Source of the DNA: Oscillospiraceae bacterium
GTDB taxonomy: Bacteria > Bacillota > Clostridia > Oscillospirales > Oscillospiraceae
DNA: 64,000 bases
Assembly (NCBI GenBank): GCA_017461445.1
Contig: JAFTXW010000013.1
Coordinates: forward strand, 48,311-112,310
Direction: 5' to 3'
Part shown: piece after piece, positions 54,342 through 62,556 of the stretch
Layout: each line of letters begins with the position of its first letter
How positions within the stretch are numbered: position 1 is the stretch's first letter
The notes under the pieces: model-generated
Database searches by the model: none
What the model saw: only the letters and a program-made list of their open reading frames with translations
Told to the model about the DNA's origin: nothing
Program-made: the position numbers and the translations under genes

Positions 54342-55007
54342 TTACTTGTTTCCATAGTGGTTCATATTCTGAAAAACCTGATAGTGCAGGTCTTCCACCC
54401 GCAGCTCTACTTCCAGTTCCACCGGACGCATCGCTCGCCGCAGGCAATTCAGATCATACTGTGTATAAGTTCCCGGCTTGAAATATGCCATGGTAATATG
54501 CGGTGTCAGGGCATAGCCCAAATGCACTACGGATTCCAGTGCAGCGTACATCTCATCCAACCGATGCCAGGATTCCTCATCTACTGGTGCCAGACCCAGA
54601 ACAATGCTGGTATTGACCATGTTGAAGAGCCATGTAGTTTTCATACGCAATGGCGGTTGTTCCTTCCATGTCTCCATGATAGATTTTGCCTTAACCTCTG
54701 CTTCCAACATCCGGCACTTGAGATCATCCGTCAGTTCCGGACCATTCATCAAATCATGCAGTGTCATATGAAAGGTGGATGGATCTAGTTTCTGGGACAG
54801 CATCCATCCGGCATTCCTATACAGTTCTTTCTGCAGATGCTGCAAAGTCTTCTTCGTCTCATCGCTCAAGTTGAATACAACTGTGTTTCCATAGAAGGGA
54901 AGGAGTGCACCGGTAGAGCTAACTTTCTTGATTAAATTGAGATTCGTGGAGAAATCTCCCCATTCCGGGAGGCTTCTAAAAATGTAATCTTCCAATATGT
55001 TGATCAT
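54342..55007 (-). CDS. 2H phosphoesterase (LigT/CPDase-like)
   Basis: This 221 aa protein has two HxT motifs, FHMTLHDL near residue 80 and PHITMAYF near residue 170, with bilobal spacing typical of the 2H superfamily. Such enzymes open 2',3'-cyclic RNA ends or ADP-ribose 1'',2''-cyclic phosphate. That links it to the KptA encoded in the same cluster (inference). It overlaps the C39-like gene by 4 bp. Confidence 0.78.
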   Translation of the reverse strand: MINILEDYIFRSLPEWGDFSTNLNLIKKVSSTGALLPFYGNTVVFNLSDETKKTLQHLQKELYRNAGWMLSQKLDPSTFHMTLHDLMNGPELTDDLKCRMLEAEVKAKSIMETWKEQPPLRMKTTWLFNMVNTSIVLGLAPVDEESWHRLDEMYAALESVVHLGYALTPHITMAYFKPGTYTQYDLNCLRRAMRPVELEVELRVEDLHYQVFQNMNHYGNK

Positions 55008-55606
55008 GTTTTCTCTCCTGTCACAATGCAGATCCGACCGATGGGCGTATCCATATAGTTTTCCATTGCTTCCGTTGTAATTCTGATTTTGGAGGACAGC
55101 GGGTCACAGACCAAGAATTCGTCACCATCATAACCATGCACAACGATCCAATGAAGTGTATAGTCATGAATTCCATCGGCATTACCGGGGACGATGCACT
55201 GAAGAATAATCTGCTTGCCGGAATCCAGTTTCTGTTTCAACAAATCACAGGTAATAGCAGCATTGGCAATAAGCTTGATCCTGTCGGCACATCTATCCAC
55301 ATCTGCCTGGTATTCTCCCTGCAGAGCTTCATACAATTCTTCAGAATAATAGCCATCCCGGTTATCCATCTTGTTATGAAAAGACTGGAACAAAGTAACT
55401 TCCAAGTTATTCTTGGACAGGCAGTCAGCAATTGCAGCACCATTCACGCCCTTGAATGCTCTGGATCTGTATAGGCTGTAAAGTTTAGCCTCCTGCTTCG
55501 GTGTGGGATATTCAACTCTTCTATACAAATCCAACAGCATCAGCATACATGCGGGACCACAAGTTTCCATGGTGTGCTGTTTATAGAAGCGGATTTTCTT
55601 ACGCAT
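55004..55606 (-). CDS. C39-like cysteine peptidase
   Basis: This 200 aa protein has the N-terminal METCGPACMLMLLD (catalytic Cys, near residue 16) and a later HWIVVHGYDGDEFLVCDP (catalytic His and Asp, near residue 150). This is the papain-like C39 arrangement. There is no signal peptide and no ABC transporter, so a bacteriocin leader-processing role is not supported. The target is unknown. Confidence 0.75.
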   Translation of the reverse strand: MRKKIRFYKQHTMETCGPACMLMLLDLYRRVEYPTPKQEAKLYSLYRSRAFKGVNGAAIADCLSKNNLEVTLFQSFHNKMDNRDGYYSEELYEALQGEYQADVDRCADRIKLIANAAITCDLLKQKLDSGKQIILQCIVPGNADGIHDYTLHWIVVHGYDGDEFLVCDPLSSKIRITTEAMENYMDTPIGRICIVTGEKT

Positions 55607-55642
55607 AGGATCACCTCATTTCCTCACCCAAATTTCTTTCTA

Positions 55643-56116
55643 TTAATCGTGGTTATGTAGTGATGAATTAAGATCGTCCAGCGCAATCATAAGATTGGGA
55701 CCAAATCCAGAATCGCAAAGATACTGCAATATTTCTTCCTTGGTTCCTGCCTTCAAGTGACCACTCATAAGACGATCTGTACCATCTGCAAATGGTACGT
55801 GAAGGGAAAGAATGCAGTGTCTCTTATTTTGATATCCAGGCTTTATAGATAAGATAATTACGTCAATGTCCTCCCAGTTCCACATTTTATTATCAAAACT
55901 CAATAATACATCCTTGAAAGCTCCCTGCTTGGGTACCAGCACCTCAGCCCGCTTGGCAAGCATTTTTCCAATGTTTGTGCAAAAGATGCTCATCAAAGCA
56001 AAATTGGGATCATCTTTCAGCTTTGTATAAAGGGTCTCGCCAATCTGCTTCTGATTATAAGCTAGTGCTTTCTGTTCATCTGTCAGTTGAATCTCCGTAT
56101 TTCTTGGTTTTGCCAT
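55643..56116 (-). CDS. Hypothetical protein next to the VWA protein
   Basis: This 157 aa protein has no recognised family (SIFCTNIGKMLAKRAEVLVP, DIDVIILSIKPGYQNKR). ATG 56116 has AAGG eight bases upstream. A GTG at 56125 overlapping the VWA gene stop is less likely. It is probably co-translated with the VWA gene. Confidence 0.5.
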   Translation of the reverse strand: MAKPRNTEIQLTDEQKALAYNQKQIGETLYTKLKDDPNFALMSIFCTNIGKMLAKRAEVLVPKQGAFKDVLLSFDNKMWNWEDIDVIILSIKPGYQNKRHCILSLHVPFADGTDRLMSGHLKAGTKEEILQYLCDSGFGPNLMIALDDLNSSLHNHD

Positions 56117-56121
56117 CTCTA

Positions 56122-56769
56122 TCACCTTTTTCTACCTTTGAAGTCATCTACGATCCGCTGCTTCCAATTAGCGGCTACACCTTTTCCCTGACGCATAGTA
56201 GAAACCGTTTCGCTGACCACATTGTAATTCAGTGCTGTGCCAACAGAGTCGGAATGATAATTTACTGCCCGGTCTGCGCCAATGCCAATGTTACTGGCAG
56301 CTTTCACTGCATCAATATTGGCACCCAGGAAGAGGAATTCCCAATTCTCCCTTTCCTTTTTTTCTTCGATCAGCCGTTTGACCGTAGCCATGGTGAATTC
56401 TTTACTGGCATTTTCCATACCGTCCGTAGTGATCACGAACATCGTGTGCTCCGGCACATTATCTTCGCCCATAATGGTATGTACATGACTGATATGCTGA
56501 ATGGTGCTGCCCACAGCGTCCAGCAGAGCAGTCATACCGCGTACATAATAATCCTTGCTGGTCATGGGTACGATTTTCTGAATATCAGCACGATCATGAA
56601 GTGTCTCCACCTTGCTATCAAACAGGATGGTAGTTACCATTGCCTCACCGGACTCCTGTTTCTGCTTTTCAATCATGGAATTGAAGCCGCCAATGGTGTC
56701 TGCCTCCAGGCCAGACATGGAACCGCTGCGATCCAGAATAAATACCAGTTCAGTTGCATTCTTTTTCAT
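56122..56769 (-). CDS. VWA (von Willebrand factor A) domain protein, TerY-like
   Basis: This 215 aa cytosolic protein is a single VWA domain with a complete MIDAS (DRSGSMSG near residue 13, a Thr near residue 80 and TTDGMEN near residue 115). Stand-alone intracellular VWA proteins of this size often occur in phosphorylation or ter-type conflict clusters. Here it may scaffold the neighbouring unknown, C39-like and membrane proteins (inference). Confidence 0.85.
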   Translation of the reverse strand: MKKNATELVFILDRSGSMSGLEADTIGGFNSMIEKQKQESGEAMVTTILFDSKVETLHDRADIQKIVPMTSKDYYVRGMTALLDAVGSTIQHISHVHTIMGEDNVPEHTMFVITTDGMENASKEFTMATVKRLIEEKKERENWEFLFLGANIDAVKAASNIGIGADRAVNYHSDSVGTALNYNVVSETVSTMRQGKGVAANWKQRIVDDFKGRKR

Positions 56770-56820
56770 ATATGTATTCTCCCTTCCAATTATTGAACAA
56801 TGACATCTTTATTAGGATGG

Positions 56821-56846
56821 CTCCCCGGTATCTTACAACCGGGGAG
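56821..56846. repeat. Intercistronic hairpin
   Basis: CTCCCCGGT/ACCGGGGAG (9 bp perfect, 8-base loop) lies between the VWA gene and the Cys-rich gene without a T-run on the minus strand. Confidence 0.55.
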
Positions 56847-56861
56847 TTATTATCTGAATGA

Positions 56862-57890
56862 TTAGGCCCTGCCACTGCCATTGCAAGTCGGACACCAAAA
56901 ATCTCCATCACACTTCCAACAATCGCCTGTGCCATTGCAAGAAGAGCAGGTGAACTTTTCACGTCCATTGCATCTGCTGCAAACGCCGTCTCCACCACAG
57001 CTATAACAACGAGTTCCACTTAAGGATTCGCCCATGCCATAGCAGGAACCACACTCGCCAAGGCCATAACAGCCAGTGCAAGTAACTGTACCCATAATGC
57101 AGTTATAATTGCTGCACATACCAGTACCGGTACAGGCCGTACAGAACCCCGTGCCGTAGCAGGTATAACAGTCACCATCCCTATGAGACGGTGCTGGCTG
57201 AGGAACTGGATTTACTGGAGCTACCGGATTGGTTTTCTCATTTGCACAGTCTTCACAATACTTGCCACTTCCACTGCACGCAGTACAAGCACCATCCATG
57301 TCACACTCTACGTAACCCGCAGTGCAGTTGTCGCATGCGATTTCAGTACCATCGCAAGTACCACAAATTCCGGATCCATCACAGTAGGAGCAAGCTCTGT
57401 CACCCAGAGGTCTCTTCACACCCTTTCCATCACAGGAAGTACACCGGCCAGAACCCTGACAAGAATAGCAAATTCGGTCAGGCACATACATGCTGTTGCT
57501 GAAGCGAATGCCTAAACCATCACAGCGAGAGCACTCACCTTCACCGTCGCAGCGAACACACTCAGAAAGCTTGTATGCATAACCGTCGCCCTCACAGTTG
57601 GAGCAAATTCCATCCTGGCATCTGGTACAAGAAGGATCTCCATCACATTCACTGCAGATATGGTTTCCGGAAGAATCACACGCATCGCACTCACCAGTGC
57701 CGTTGCACAGAATACAATCTTCCAGTTTGGAATCGCATTCATCACAACGATTGTCGGTGATGTTCACCCAGGGTAAGAAACCATTGTTGGAAGTCGTTGC
57801 AGCTTCAGCCTGCAAAACGATGCCGCCATCTCCGACAGCAATTCCAATCATAATGCTTGCCATCAGAATCAGTGCAAATAGTCTTTTCAT
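56862..57890 (-). CDS. Secreted protein with about 25 CxxC zinc-finger-like repeats
   Basis: This 342 aa protein has a signal peptide (residues 1-30) and then almost only CxxCxGxG-type units, as in the cysteine-rich domain of DnaJ, interrupted once by a Pro-rich linker (PVAPVNPVPQPAP, near residue 230). ATG 57890 is eight bases after AAAGGA. Outside the cell these cysteines could bind metal or form disulfides. It is the first gene after a terminator and has its own promoter region with a palindrome. Confidence 0.75.
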   Translation of the reverse strand: MKRLFALILMASIMIGIAVGDGGIVLQAEAATTSNNGFLPWVNITDNRCDECDSKLEDCILCNGTGECDACDSSGNHICSECDGDPSCTRCQDGICSNCEGDGYAYKLSECVRCDGEGECSRCDGLGIRFSNSMYVPDRICYSCQGSGRCTSCDGKGVKRPLGDRACSYCDGSGICGTCDGTEIACDNCTAGYVECDMDGACTACSGSGKYCEDCANEKTNPVAPVNPVPQPAPSHRDGDCYTCYGTGFCTACTGTGMCSNYNCIMGTVTCTGCYGLGECGSCYGMGESLSGTRCYSCGGDGVCSRCNGREKFTCSSCNGTGDCWKCDGDFWCPTCNGSGRA

Positions 57891-57914
57891 AATCAACATC
57901 CTTTCCAAATTTAT

Positions 57915-57931
57915 GAGTCAATGGTTGACTC
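57915..57931. promoter_or_regulatory. Palindromic operator GAGTCAA-N3-TTGACTC
   Basis: A perfect 7-bp inverted repeat (57915-57921 with 57925-57931) sits about 15 bp downstream of the -10 of the Cys-rich gene, a typical repressor position. Confidence 0.6.
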
Positions 57932-57945
57932 TTTGTGATGATTTG

Positions 57946-57974
57946 ATTATAGCACTATATACATCTGTTGTATT
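57946..57974 (-). promoter_or_regulatory. Candidate promoter of the Cys-rich/VWA operon
   Basis: A perfect TATAAT on the minus strand (57951-57946) has only a weak -35 (AATACA, 57974-57969) at 17 bp. This suggests dependence on an activator. Confidence 0.45.
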
Positions 57975-58032
57975 AAATCAGGCATTTTTGGTCCTTTAAC
58001 AGGAATAATCGGTTTAATCTTTTCTTATTTAG

Positions 58033-58071
58033 TAAAACAACATGGCCATCAACTCATGACAGCCATGTTGT
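58033..58071 (-). terminator. Terminator after the NMNAT gene
   Basis: On the minus strand ACAACATGGC/GCCATGTTGT (58071-58062 with 58046-58037) is followed by TTTTACT. It separates two transcription units in the cluster. The rest of the 249-bp gap shows only the promoter region. Confidence 0.7.
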
Positions 58072-58139
58072 AATCTTCTGCTCTCTAATCGCTTATTCTA
58101 TCCTAATCATTCATACCTTTCACATCGTATAAGATAGCA

Positions 58140-58775
58140 TTAAAAGATAACACGCCCCATACCATCCATTCTTAGCATTTCCATAACACGCGGATGCAGA
58201 AACTCCTCCAAGCCCGGTTCGTTGTTTCTTACTTTCTCACGGATCAGCGTAGAGCTGATATTCTCAATTCCCTCCGGTGGGGTAACATAGCAGAATCTGT
58301 CCCTGCGTTCCCAGGCCACCGGGATCTCCTGCAAAATGGCATCCAGGTCACCGTCACCCCGGTCTACCACGGCATAACGGTATTTTTCCAGAAATTCCAC
58401 CAGCCGGAATGCTCTGGCATAGTTTTCCAGGTTGTCGGAGCCGATGAGGAAAAACAGCTCCGCCTCCGGGTACTGCTCCTGGATATAACCCATAGTCTCC
58501 TGGGCATACCAGTGCTTGGGATGCTGAAACTCCACATCGCTCACTTCCAGCCGGGGATCCTCTTTTGCCATGGCGGAAAGCATTTCCAGGCGTGTTGCTT
58601 CCGGCAATACTTCCTCCGGAAAGCCTGCCCTGCGCATTTTGCGGCGCAGGGACTTATCTGCCGTTGGGACAAAGAAACCTTTTTCTGCCCCCAGCTGATC
58701 CAGAGCAGAGCGCATCATCTTCAGATGGGCGATGGTGGGAGGGTTGAAAGAGCCTCCCATCACGACAATTCTCAT
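58140..58775 (-). CDS. NadD-like nicotinate/nicotinamide mononucleotide adenylyltransferase
   Basis: This 211 aa nucleotidyltransferase has GGSFNPPTIAH (nucleotide-binding HxGH-type motif, residues 7-17) and ISSTLIRE near residue 180. It probably adenylates NMN or NaMN to make NAD. It lies 4 bp after the NADAR gene and is a paralogue of the N-terminal domain of the fusion at 61368. It is unlikely to be the housekeeping NadD, given its accessory context. Confidence 0.82.
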   Translation of the reverse strand: MRIVVMGGSFNPPTIAHLKMMRSALDQLGAEKGFFVPTADKSLRRKMRRAGFPEEVLPEATRLEMLSAMAKEDPRLEVSDVEFQHPKHWYAQETMGYIQEQYPEAELFFLIGSDNLENYARAFRLVEFLEKYRYAVVDRGDGDLDAILQEIPVAWERRDRFCYVTPPEGIENISSTLIREKVRNNEPGLEEFLHPRVMEMLRMDGMGRVIF

Positions 58776-58779
58776 ACGA

Positions 58780-59208
58780 TCACTGCTCCTTCAGTTCGCC
58801 GCGAACCTTCATCAGAATCTTACCCAGATGGTTCTGGCCTTCGCCGGTTTTGGCATCCACGCCCCAGCAGGTATCGTGCCAGGTATTGCCCTCTTCCAGG
58901 TATGCTTCACCGGTTGCCAGCAGCAAAGCCTTCAGTTCCTCATTCTGAGTGAACTTGGCCCGGACGATTTCTTCCATGATACCAACCTTCACTTCCTCCC
59001 AGTCGGGACGAAGCTGTACCCGGCGGCCAAGCTTCTTGGAAGCACTGGGCCGAAGCTGCGTGAATTCCATTTTCTCTTCTTCGGTCATGCACTTCTGAGC
59101 CTGGAAGGCAGCCTCATTACTGCCGTATGTCAGACCCTTGTATGTAACGGGAACCTCCCAGAAATTACTCAGGAAGGCATATTCTCCCCGGAAATGATCG
59201 ATTTTCAT
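58780..59208 (-). CDS. NADAR domain protein (YbiA/RibX family)
   Basis: This 142 aa protein is a single NADAR domain with FRGEYAFLSNF (residues 6-16), EAAFQAQKC near 32, KFTQNEELKALLLATG near 85 and the WHDTCWGVDAKTGEGQNHLG active-site region near 110-130. NADAR enzymes remove ADP-ribose from guanine or cleave N-glycosidic bonds. It is paired with the NMNAT gene just downstream, the same two domains as the fusion protein at 61368. Confidence 0.9.
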   Translation of the reverse strand: MKIDHFRGEYAFLSNFWEVPVTYKGLTYGSNEAAFQAQKCMTEEEKMEFTQLRPSASKKLGRRVQLRPDWEEVKVGIMEEIVRAKFTQNEELKALLLATGEAYLEEGNTWHDTCWGVDAKTGEGQNHLGKILMKVRGELKEQ

Positions 59209-59267
59209 GATTCTGCCTTCTTTCCTTCTTGCTGCAGGAGGCCGGGATGTTCCGGCTCCCCTATTGT

Positions 59268-59984
59268 TTACTGATCCAGCTCAATGATCAGTTTCTGTGC
59301 CTTGCAGATGATCTCCTCCCGGTCTGCCCGGCGGAAGCGGCCTACGGCATACTGCTTCACCACATCGTAGCTTGCGTGGGCAGAGGCCACAACTGCCAGA
59401 AACGCGCCACGGAAATCATCCTCATACAGGCCATGCTTCACAGAGAAGCTGTAGCGGTAGGAAAGCTCATTGTCGGATGCGTCATACTGGAGCGCACCAT
59501 AGCGTCTTTGATAGTTCTCTGCCACCAGCTTCTGGCACAGAGGATAGACAAATTCCGGTTCTGCCTGGAATGGATATACCGCATCGATCCGACAGACCTT
59601 AGGATCCTCTTCCAGATAAACCTTCATATTCAGCTTTTTGCCATCGGTGGTCAGGCCCAGTTCGAACGCGTAGATACCCTGCTGGGGAACATATTCCCGG
59701 TAACGAACGTTCATATCCTCAAAGACACTGCGGATCAGTGCCATATTTTCCCGGGTATCCTCATCCCAATCGTAATCCTCTGCATCCTGTACACGCTTTC
59801 TGCGCAGGAGCTGCATAAGCCAATCGGTTTTTACCTGGTTGACCGCTTCTTCGGCTTCCTCATCAGAAGGATCCTCGCCCAGTTCTTCTGCCTTTGCATA
59901 CAGCATGCGCAGCAGCAGTTCATTCACTTCGTTGTGGTCAGTTTCTGCTTCCAGCTTTGCAATTTCTGCCTGAAGCTTATTCAT
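59268..59984 (-). CDS. YbjN-like domain protein
   Basis: This 238 aa protein has a charged N-terminal helix region (residues 1-75) and a C-terminal region resembling the YbjN/type III chaperone-like fold (EYVPQQGIYAFELGL, CRIDAVYPFQAEPEFVYP). ATG 59984 has AAGGAGG upstream. A longer in-frame start lacks an RBS. Family assignment is moderate and the function is unknown. Confidence 0.55.
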   Translation of the reverse strand: MNKLQAEIAKLEAETDHNEVNELLLRMLYAKAEELGEDPSDEEAEEAVNQVKTDWLMQLLRRKRVQDAEDYDWDEDTRENMALIRSVFEDMNVRYREYVPQQGIYAFELGLTTDGKKLNMKVYLEEDPKVCRIDAVYPFQAEPEFVYPLCQKLVAENYQRRYGALQYDASDNELSYRYSFSVKHGLYEDDFRGAFLAVVASAHASYDVVKQYAVGRFRRADREEIICKAQKLIIELDQ

Positions 59985-60079
59985 TTTCGGTTCCTCCTTC
60001 TTTTCTTCGATCATACGTAATGGTTTATTCTGCTGTTCGGAAGCAGCCTTCTCACATTCTGACGAAAACATCACTTTTG

Positions 60080-60742
60080 TTAAATATAAAACTCCATCAT
60101 ATCATCCAGCCGCAGGCAAGCCAGTCGGCGCTGGTTTGCTTGATTGCCGCATCCACAATCCAGGTCAATAAAGCCTGGTGCATAGAAGATTTTAAGGGCA
60201 GCTGCTTCATCAAAACCAGCACTGTATTGATTCATGTAATACGTTGGGGTATGTCCAACAATAACCGTCTTGCCGGGGATGGGGGCTTCCTTCGGTGGTG
60301 GCTCCGGTCTGCCCCAAATTCGTTCGTGCCGGTTCTCGCCGATATATCCATGGACCAAATAAAAGATACGTCCATTGACCTCGATTTCCAAATGGTCGGG
60401 TAATTCCTGAATAAACCTCAGAATCCGCAACCGTTCTTCTATAGGGATCCTGTAAACCATGGTTTTATAGGTACTGCCGCCGCCATTGTTTTTCCAGAGA
60501 CGGCGGGCATCATAGGTATTATTGGACCAAAAGCTGTCCAGCATCATCTGCTCATGATTTCCGAGAATCATATGGACATTGGGCCGCCGCATAATGTCCT
60601 GCAGGACTTCGATTCCATGGGATTTGCGGTCAATGGCATCACCGAGAAAATACAACGTATCTGTGTCAGAAAACTGAATCAGCTCCAGCATTTCATTCCA
60701 GCGATCCAGTTCTCCATGAATATCACTCATGCAATAGATCAT
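60080..60742 (-). CDS. ApaH/PrpA-like metallophosphoesterase
   Basis: This 220 aa phosphatase has SDIHGE, GDAIDR, GNHE, a later LVHGY and VGHTPT, a full calcineurin-type metal site. The family hydrolyses diadenosine polyphosphates, NpnN RNA caps or phosphoproteins. ATG 60742 is nine bases after AAGGAGG. A TTG adjacent to the RBS is rejected. In this cluster a nucleotide- or RNA-cap-directed role is likely (inference). Confidence 0.85.
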   Translation of the reverse strand: MIYCMSDIHGELDRWNEMLELIQFSDTDTLYFLGDAIDRKSHGIEVLQDIMRRPNVHMILGNHEQMMLDSFWSNNTYDARRLWKNNGGGSTYKTMVYRIPIEERLRILRFIQELPDHLEIEVNGRIFYLVHGYIGENRHERIWGRPEPPPKEAPIPGKTVIVGHTPTYYMNQYSAGFDEAAALKIFYAPGFIDLDCGCGNQANQRRLACLRLDDMMEFYI

Positions 60743-60809
60743 CTGCAGCAACCTCCTTCTGTATCAATTTCTCCCCCGATTCGGTCATCCTATTTTGAGG
60801 GATTGTTTT

Positions 60810-61337
60810 TTACAATTCCCGAACCACAAAGTATTCCGGTGCCACGGCTTTCGCCTGCCATACACCATTCTCAGACCGGTACAGCTCATGGCCATCCGCC
60901 ACGAACTGCCGGGCGCGGATTTCCAGCACCACAGGCTTGCCATGGCGTTTGGCTACCTTGACAGCGGTTGCAAAATCCGGGCTGATATGCACCCACTGAC
61001 GGCTCATAGGCTTCAGTCCTTCCTGCATAATGGCATCCAGAAAGCGTGTTGCTGTTCCATGATACAGGTATTCCGGAGGCTCCGGCTTTTCCATGTTCAA
61101 CTCTACACCGGGAATGGAGTGACCCTGGTTGGCGCGGATCCGAGTCCCGGAAGCATCGTAGGAATACCTCTTCTTGGAATCCTCTGCCACGATATGATCC
61201 AGCTCTTCTCTCGTCAGATTCAGCAGCTGCAGCATCGTATCAACAGAAGCCCAGCCACCGTTCAGGTCAATATAGCGCGGCTCTGCACAGTGCCGAAGAA
61301 AATAAGAAAGACGCTTGCTCGCATTTTCTAATGACAT
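60810..61337 (-). CDS. kptA: RNA 2'-phosphotransferase KptA/Tpt1
   Basis: This 175 aa enzyme transfers a 2'-phosphate from an RNA splice junction to NAD, releasing ADP-ribose 1'',2''-cyclic phosphate and nicotinamide. Motifs are KRLSYFLRH (near residue 8), RIRANQGHS (near 66), LYHGT (near 90) and WVHISPD (near 114), with all the catalytic Arg/His/Arg residues. It is one of the strongest clues that this cluster handles RNA repair and NAD. Confidence 0.94.
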   Translation of the reverse strand: MSLENASKRLSYFLRHCAEPRYIDLNGGWASVDTMLQLLNLTREELDHIVAEDSKKRYSYDASGTRIRANQGHSIPGVELNMEKPEPPEYLYHGTATRFLDAIMQEGLKPMSRQWVHISPDFATAVKVAKRHGKPVVLEIRARQFVADGHELYRSENGVWQAKAVAPEYFVVREL

Positions 61338-61358
61338 ACTTTGACCCCTTTCATAATG

Positions 61359-61377
61359 GGGCGGATCTTATCCGCCC
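61359..61377. repeat. Hairpin overlapping a stop codon
   Basis: GGGCGGAT/ATCCGCCC (8 bp, 3-base loop) overlaps the stop of the NMNAT-NADAR gene. It resembles the chromosomal palindrome at 16731. Confidence 0.55.
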
Positions 61378-62429
61378 TGCAATTCCTTTCGTACCCGCAT
61401 GAGGATTCGGCCCAGATGGTTCCGGCCTTCCCGGGTCTTGGCATCCACGCCCCAGAAGGTATCGCCCCAGGTGTTGCCCTCCTCCAGCACCAGCTCACCG
61501 GTGGCCAGAAGCAGTTCCTTGAGATCCTCGTTCTGGGTGAACTTGGCCCGGACGATTTCCTCCATGATGGGAAGCTTCACATTCTCCCAGTTGGGGCACA
61601 GCTGCACATACCGGCCCAGCCGCTTGGCCTCATTGGAGCGGAGGGTGGTGAACTGCACTTTTTCCGCTTCATCGATGCACTTCTGTGCCTGGAAGGCTGC
61701 TTCTGCATTCTGGTAAGTCAGACCCTTGTAGGTGACAGGAGCATCCCAGAAGTTACTGAGGAACCTGTATTCATTCCGGAAGCAGTGAATGGTGGGCTTG
61801 CCGATACCGCCATTTTCCTGGATCAGCTTCCAGACCTTGGGGTGGCACAGTTCTTCCACACCAGATTCACCTTCCCGGAGCTTGTCCCGGATGGCAGAGG
61901 AGCTGATGCCCTCGATACCCTCAGGTGCCTCGATCACATGGAACTTGTCCTTATGGCTTCGCAGGAAATCATTTGCTTCAATAGCTGCCTCAGGATCTTC
62001 GCCGTCCCGGCGCACCACAATGATGTGGAAGCGTTCCAGGAATTCGTTGATCCGGTGCCAGCGGGGGAAGATATCCACCTTGTCACCGCCTGCCAAGAAG
62101 TAAAGGGTAGCATCGGGATACTTCTCCTGAACTTCCAGCATGGTCTCATATGTATAGCCCTTACCCTTGCGGTGGTACTCCAGATCATCCACGCTCAGGC
62201 GGGAATCGTCCTCAGCCATGGCGTTCAGCATCTTCAGCCGGAGATGTTCTACCAGAGTCTCCTCAGGGTGCTTGGCGCGCTTCATCTTGGTCTTGACGTA
62301 AGCGTGGGAGGAGGGAACGAAAATGCCCTTATCGGCTTCCAGTACGTTCACAGCGCCCAGCAGTAGCCGCTGGTGGGCAATGGTGGGGGGATTGAAGGAT
62401 CCGCCCATCACAATAATCAGTTCATTCAT
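61368..62429 (-). CDS. NMNAT-NADAR fusion protein
   Basis: This 353 aa protein joins an NMN/NaMN adenylyltransferase (residues 1-205, GGSFNPPTIAH and ISSSAIRD) to a NADAR domain (residues 215-353, FRNEYRFLSNF, EAAFQAQKC, WGDTFWGVDAKTREGRNHLG). Both active sites look intact. A split copy of the same pair occurs at 58140-59208. The fusion couples NAD synthesis to ADP-ribose removal. The gene starts between the tRNA and KptA. Confidence 0.88.
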   Translation of the reverse strand: MNELIIVMGGSFNPPTIAHQRLLLGAVNVLEADKGIFVPSSHAYVKTKMKRAKHPEETLVEHLRLKMLNAMAEDDSRLSVDDLEYHRKGKGYTYETMLEVQEKYPDATLYFLAGGDKVDIFPRWHRINEFLERFHIIVVRRDGEDPEAAIEANDFLRSHKDKFHVIEAPEGIEGISSSAIRDKLREGESGVEELCHPKVWKLIQENGGIGKPTIHCFRNEYRFLSNFWDAPVTYKGLTYQNAEAAFQAQKCIDEAEKVQFTTLRSNEAKRLGRYVQLCPNWENVKLPIMEEIVRAKFTQNEDLKELLLATGELVLEEGNTWGDTFWGVDAKTREGRNHLGRILMRVRKELQGG

Positions 62430-62447
62430 AATAAAAGCCTCACTTTC

Positions 62448-62471
62448 TGCGGGCTTTTACTCATGCCCGCA
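62448..62471. repeat. Hairpin before the NMNAT-NADAR gene
   Basis: TGCGGGC/GCCCGCA (7 bp, 10-base loop) lies 19 bp upstream of the start on the minus strand. There is no T-run. Confidence 0.4.
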
Positions 62472-62556
62472 ATCTTTAGATGTTGTTTTCCCTTTTGGAA
62501 TGTGATCTCGGTTTCATAAACATGAAATAGATCCCCCTTTCTAAGATTGGACTTTC

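Noticed and set aside
55004-55606. Bacteriocin-processing C39 peptidase
   Set aside because: There is no ABC transporter domain, no adjacent transporter and no double-glycine leader peptide gene nearby.
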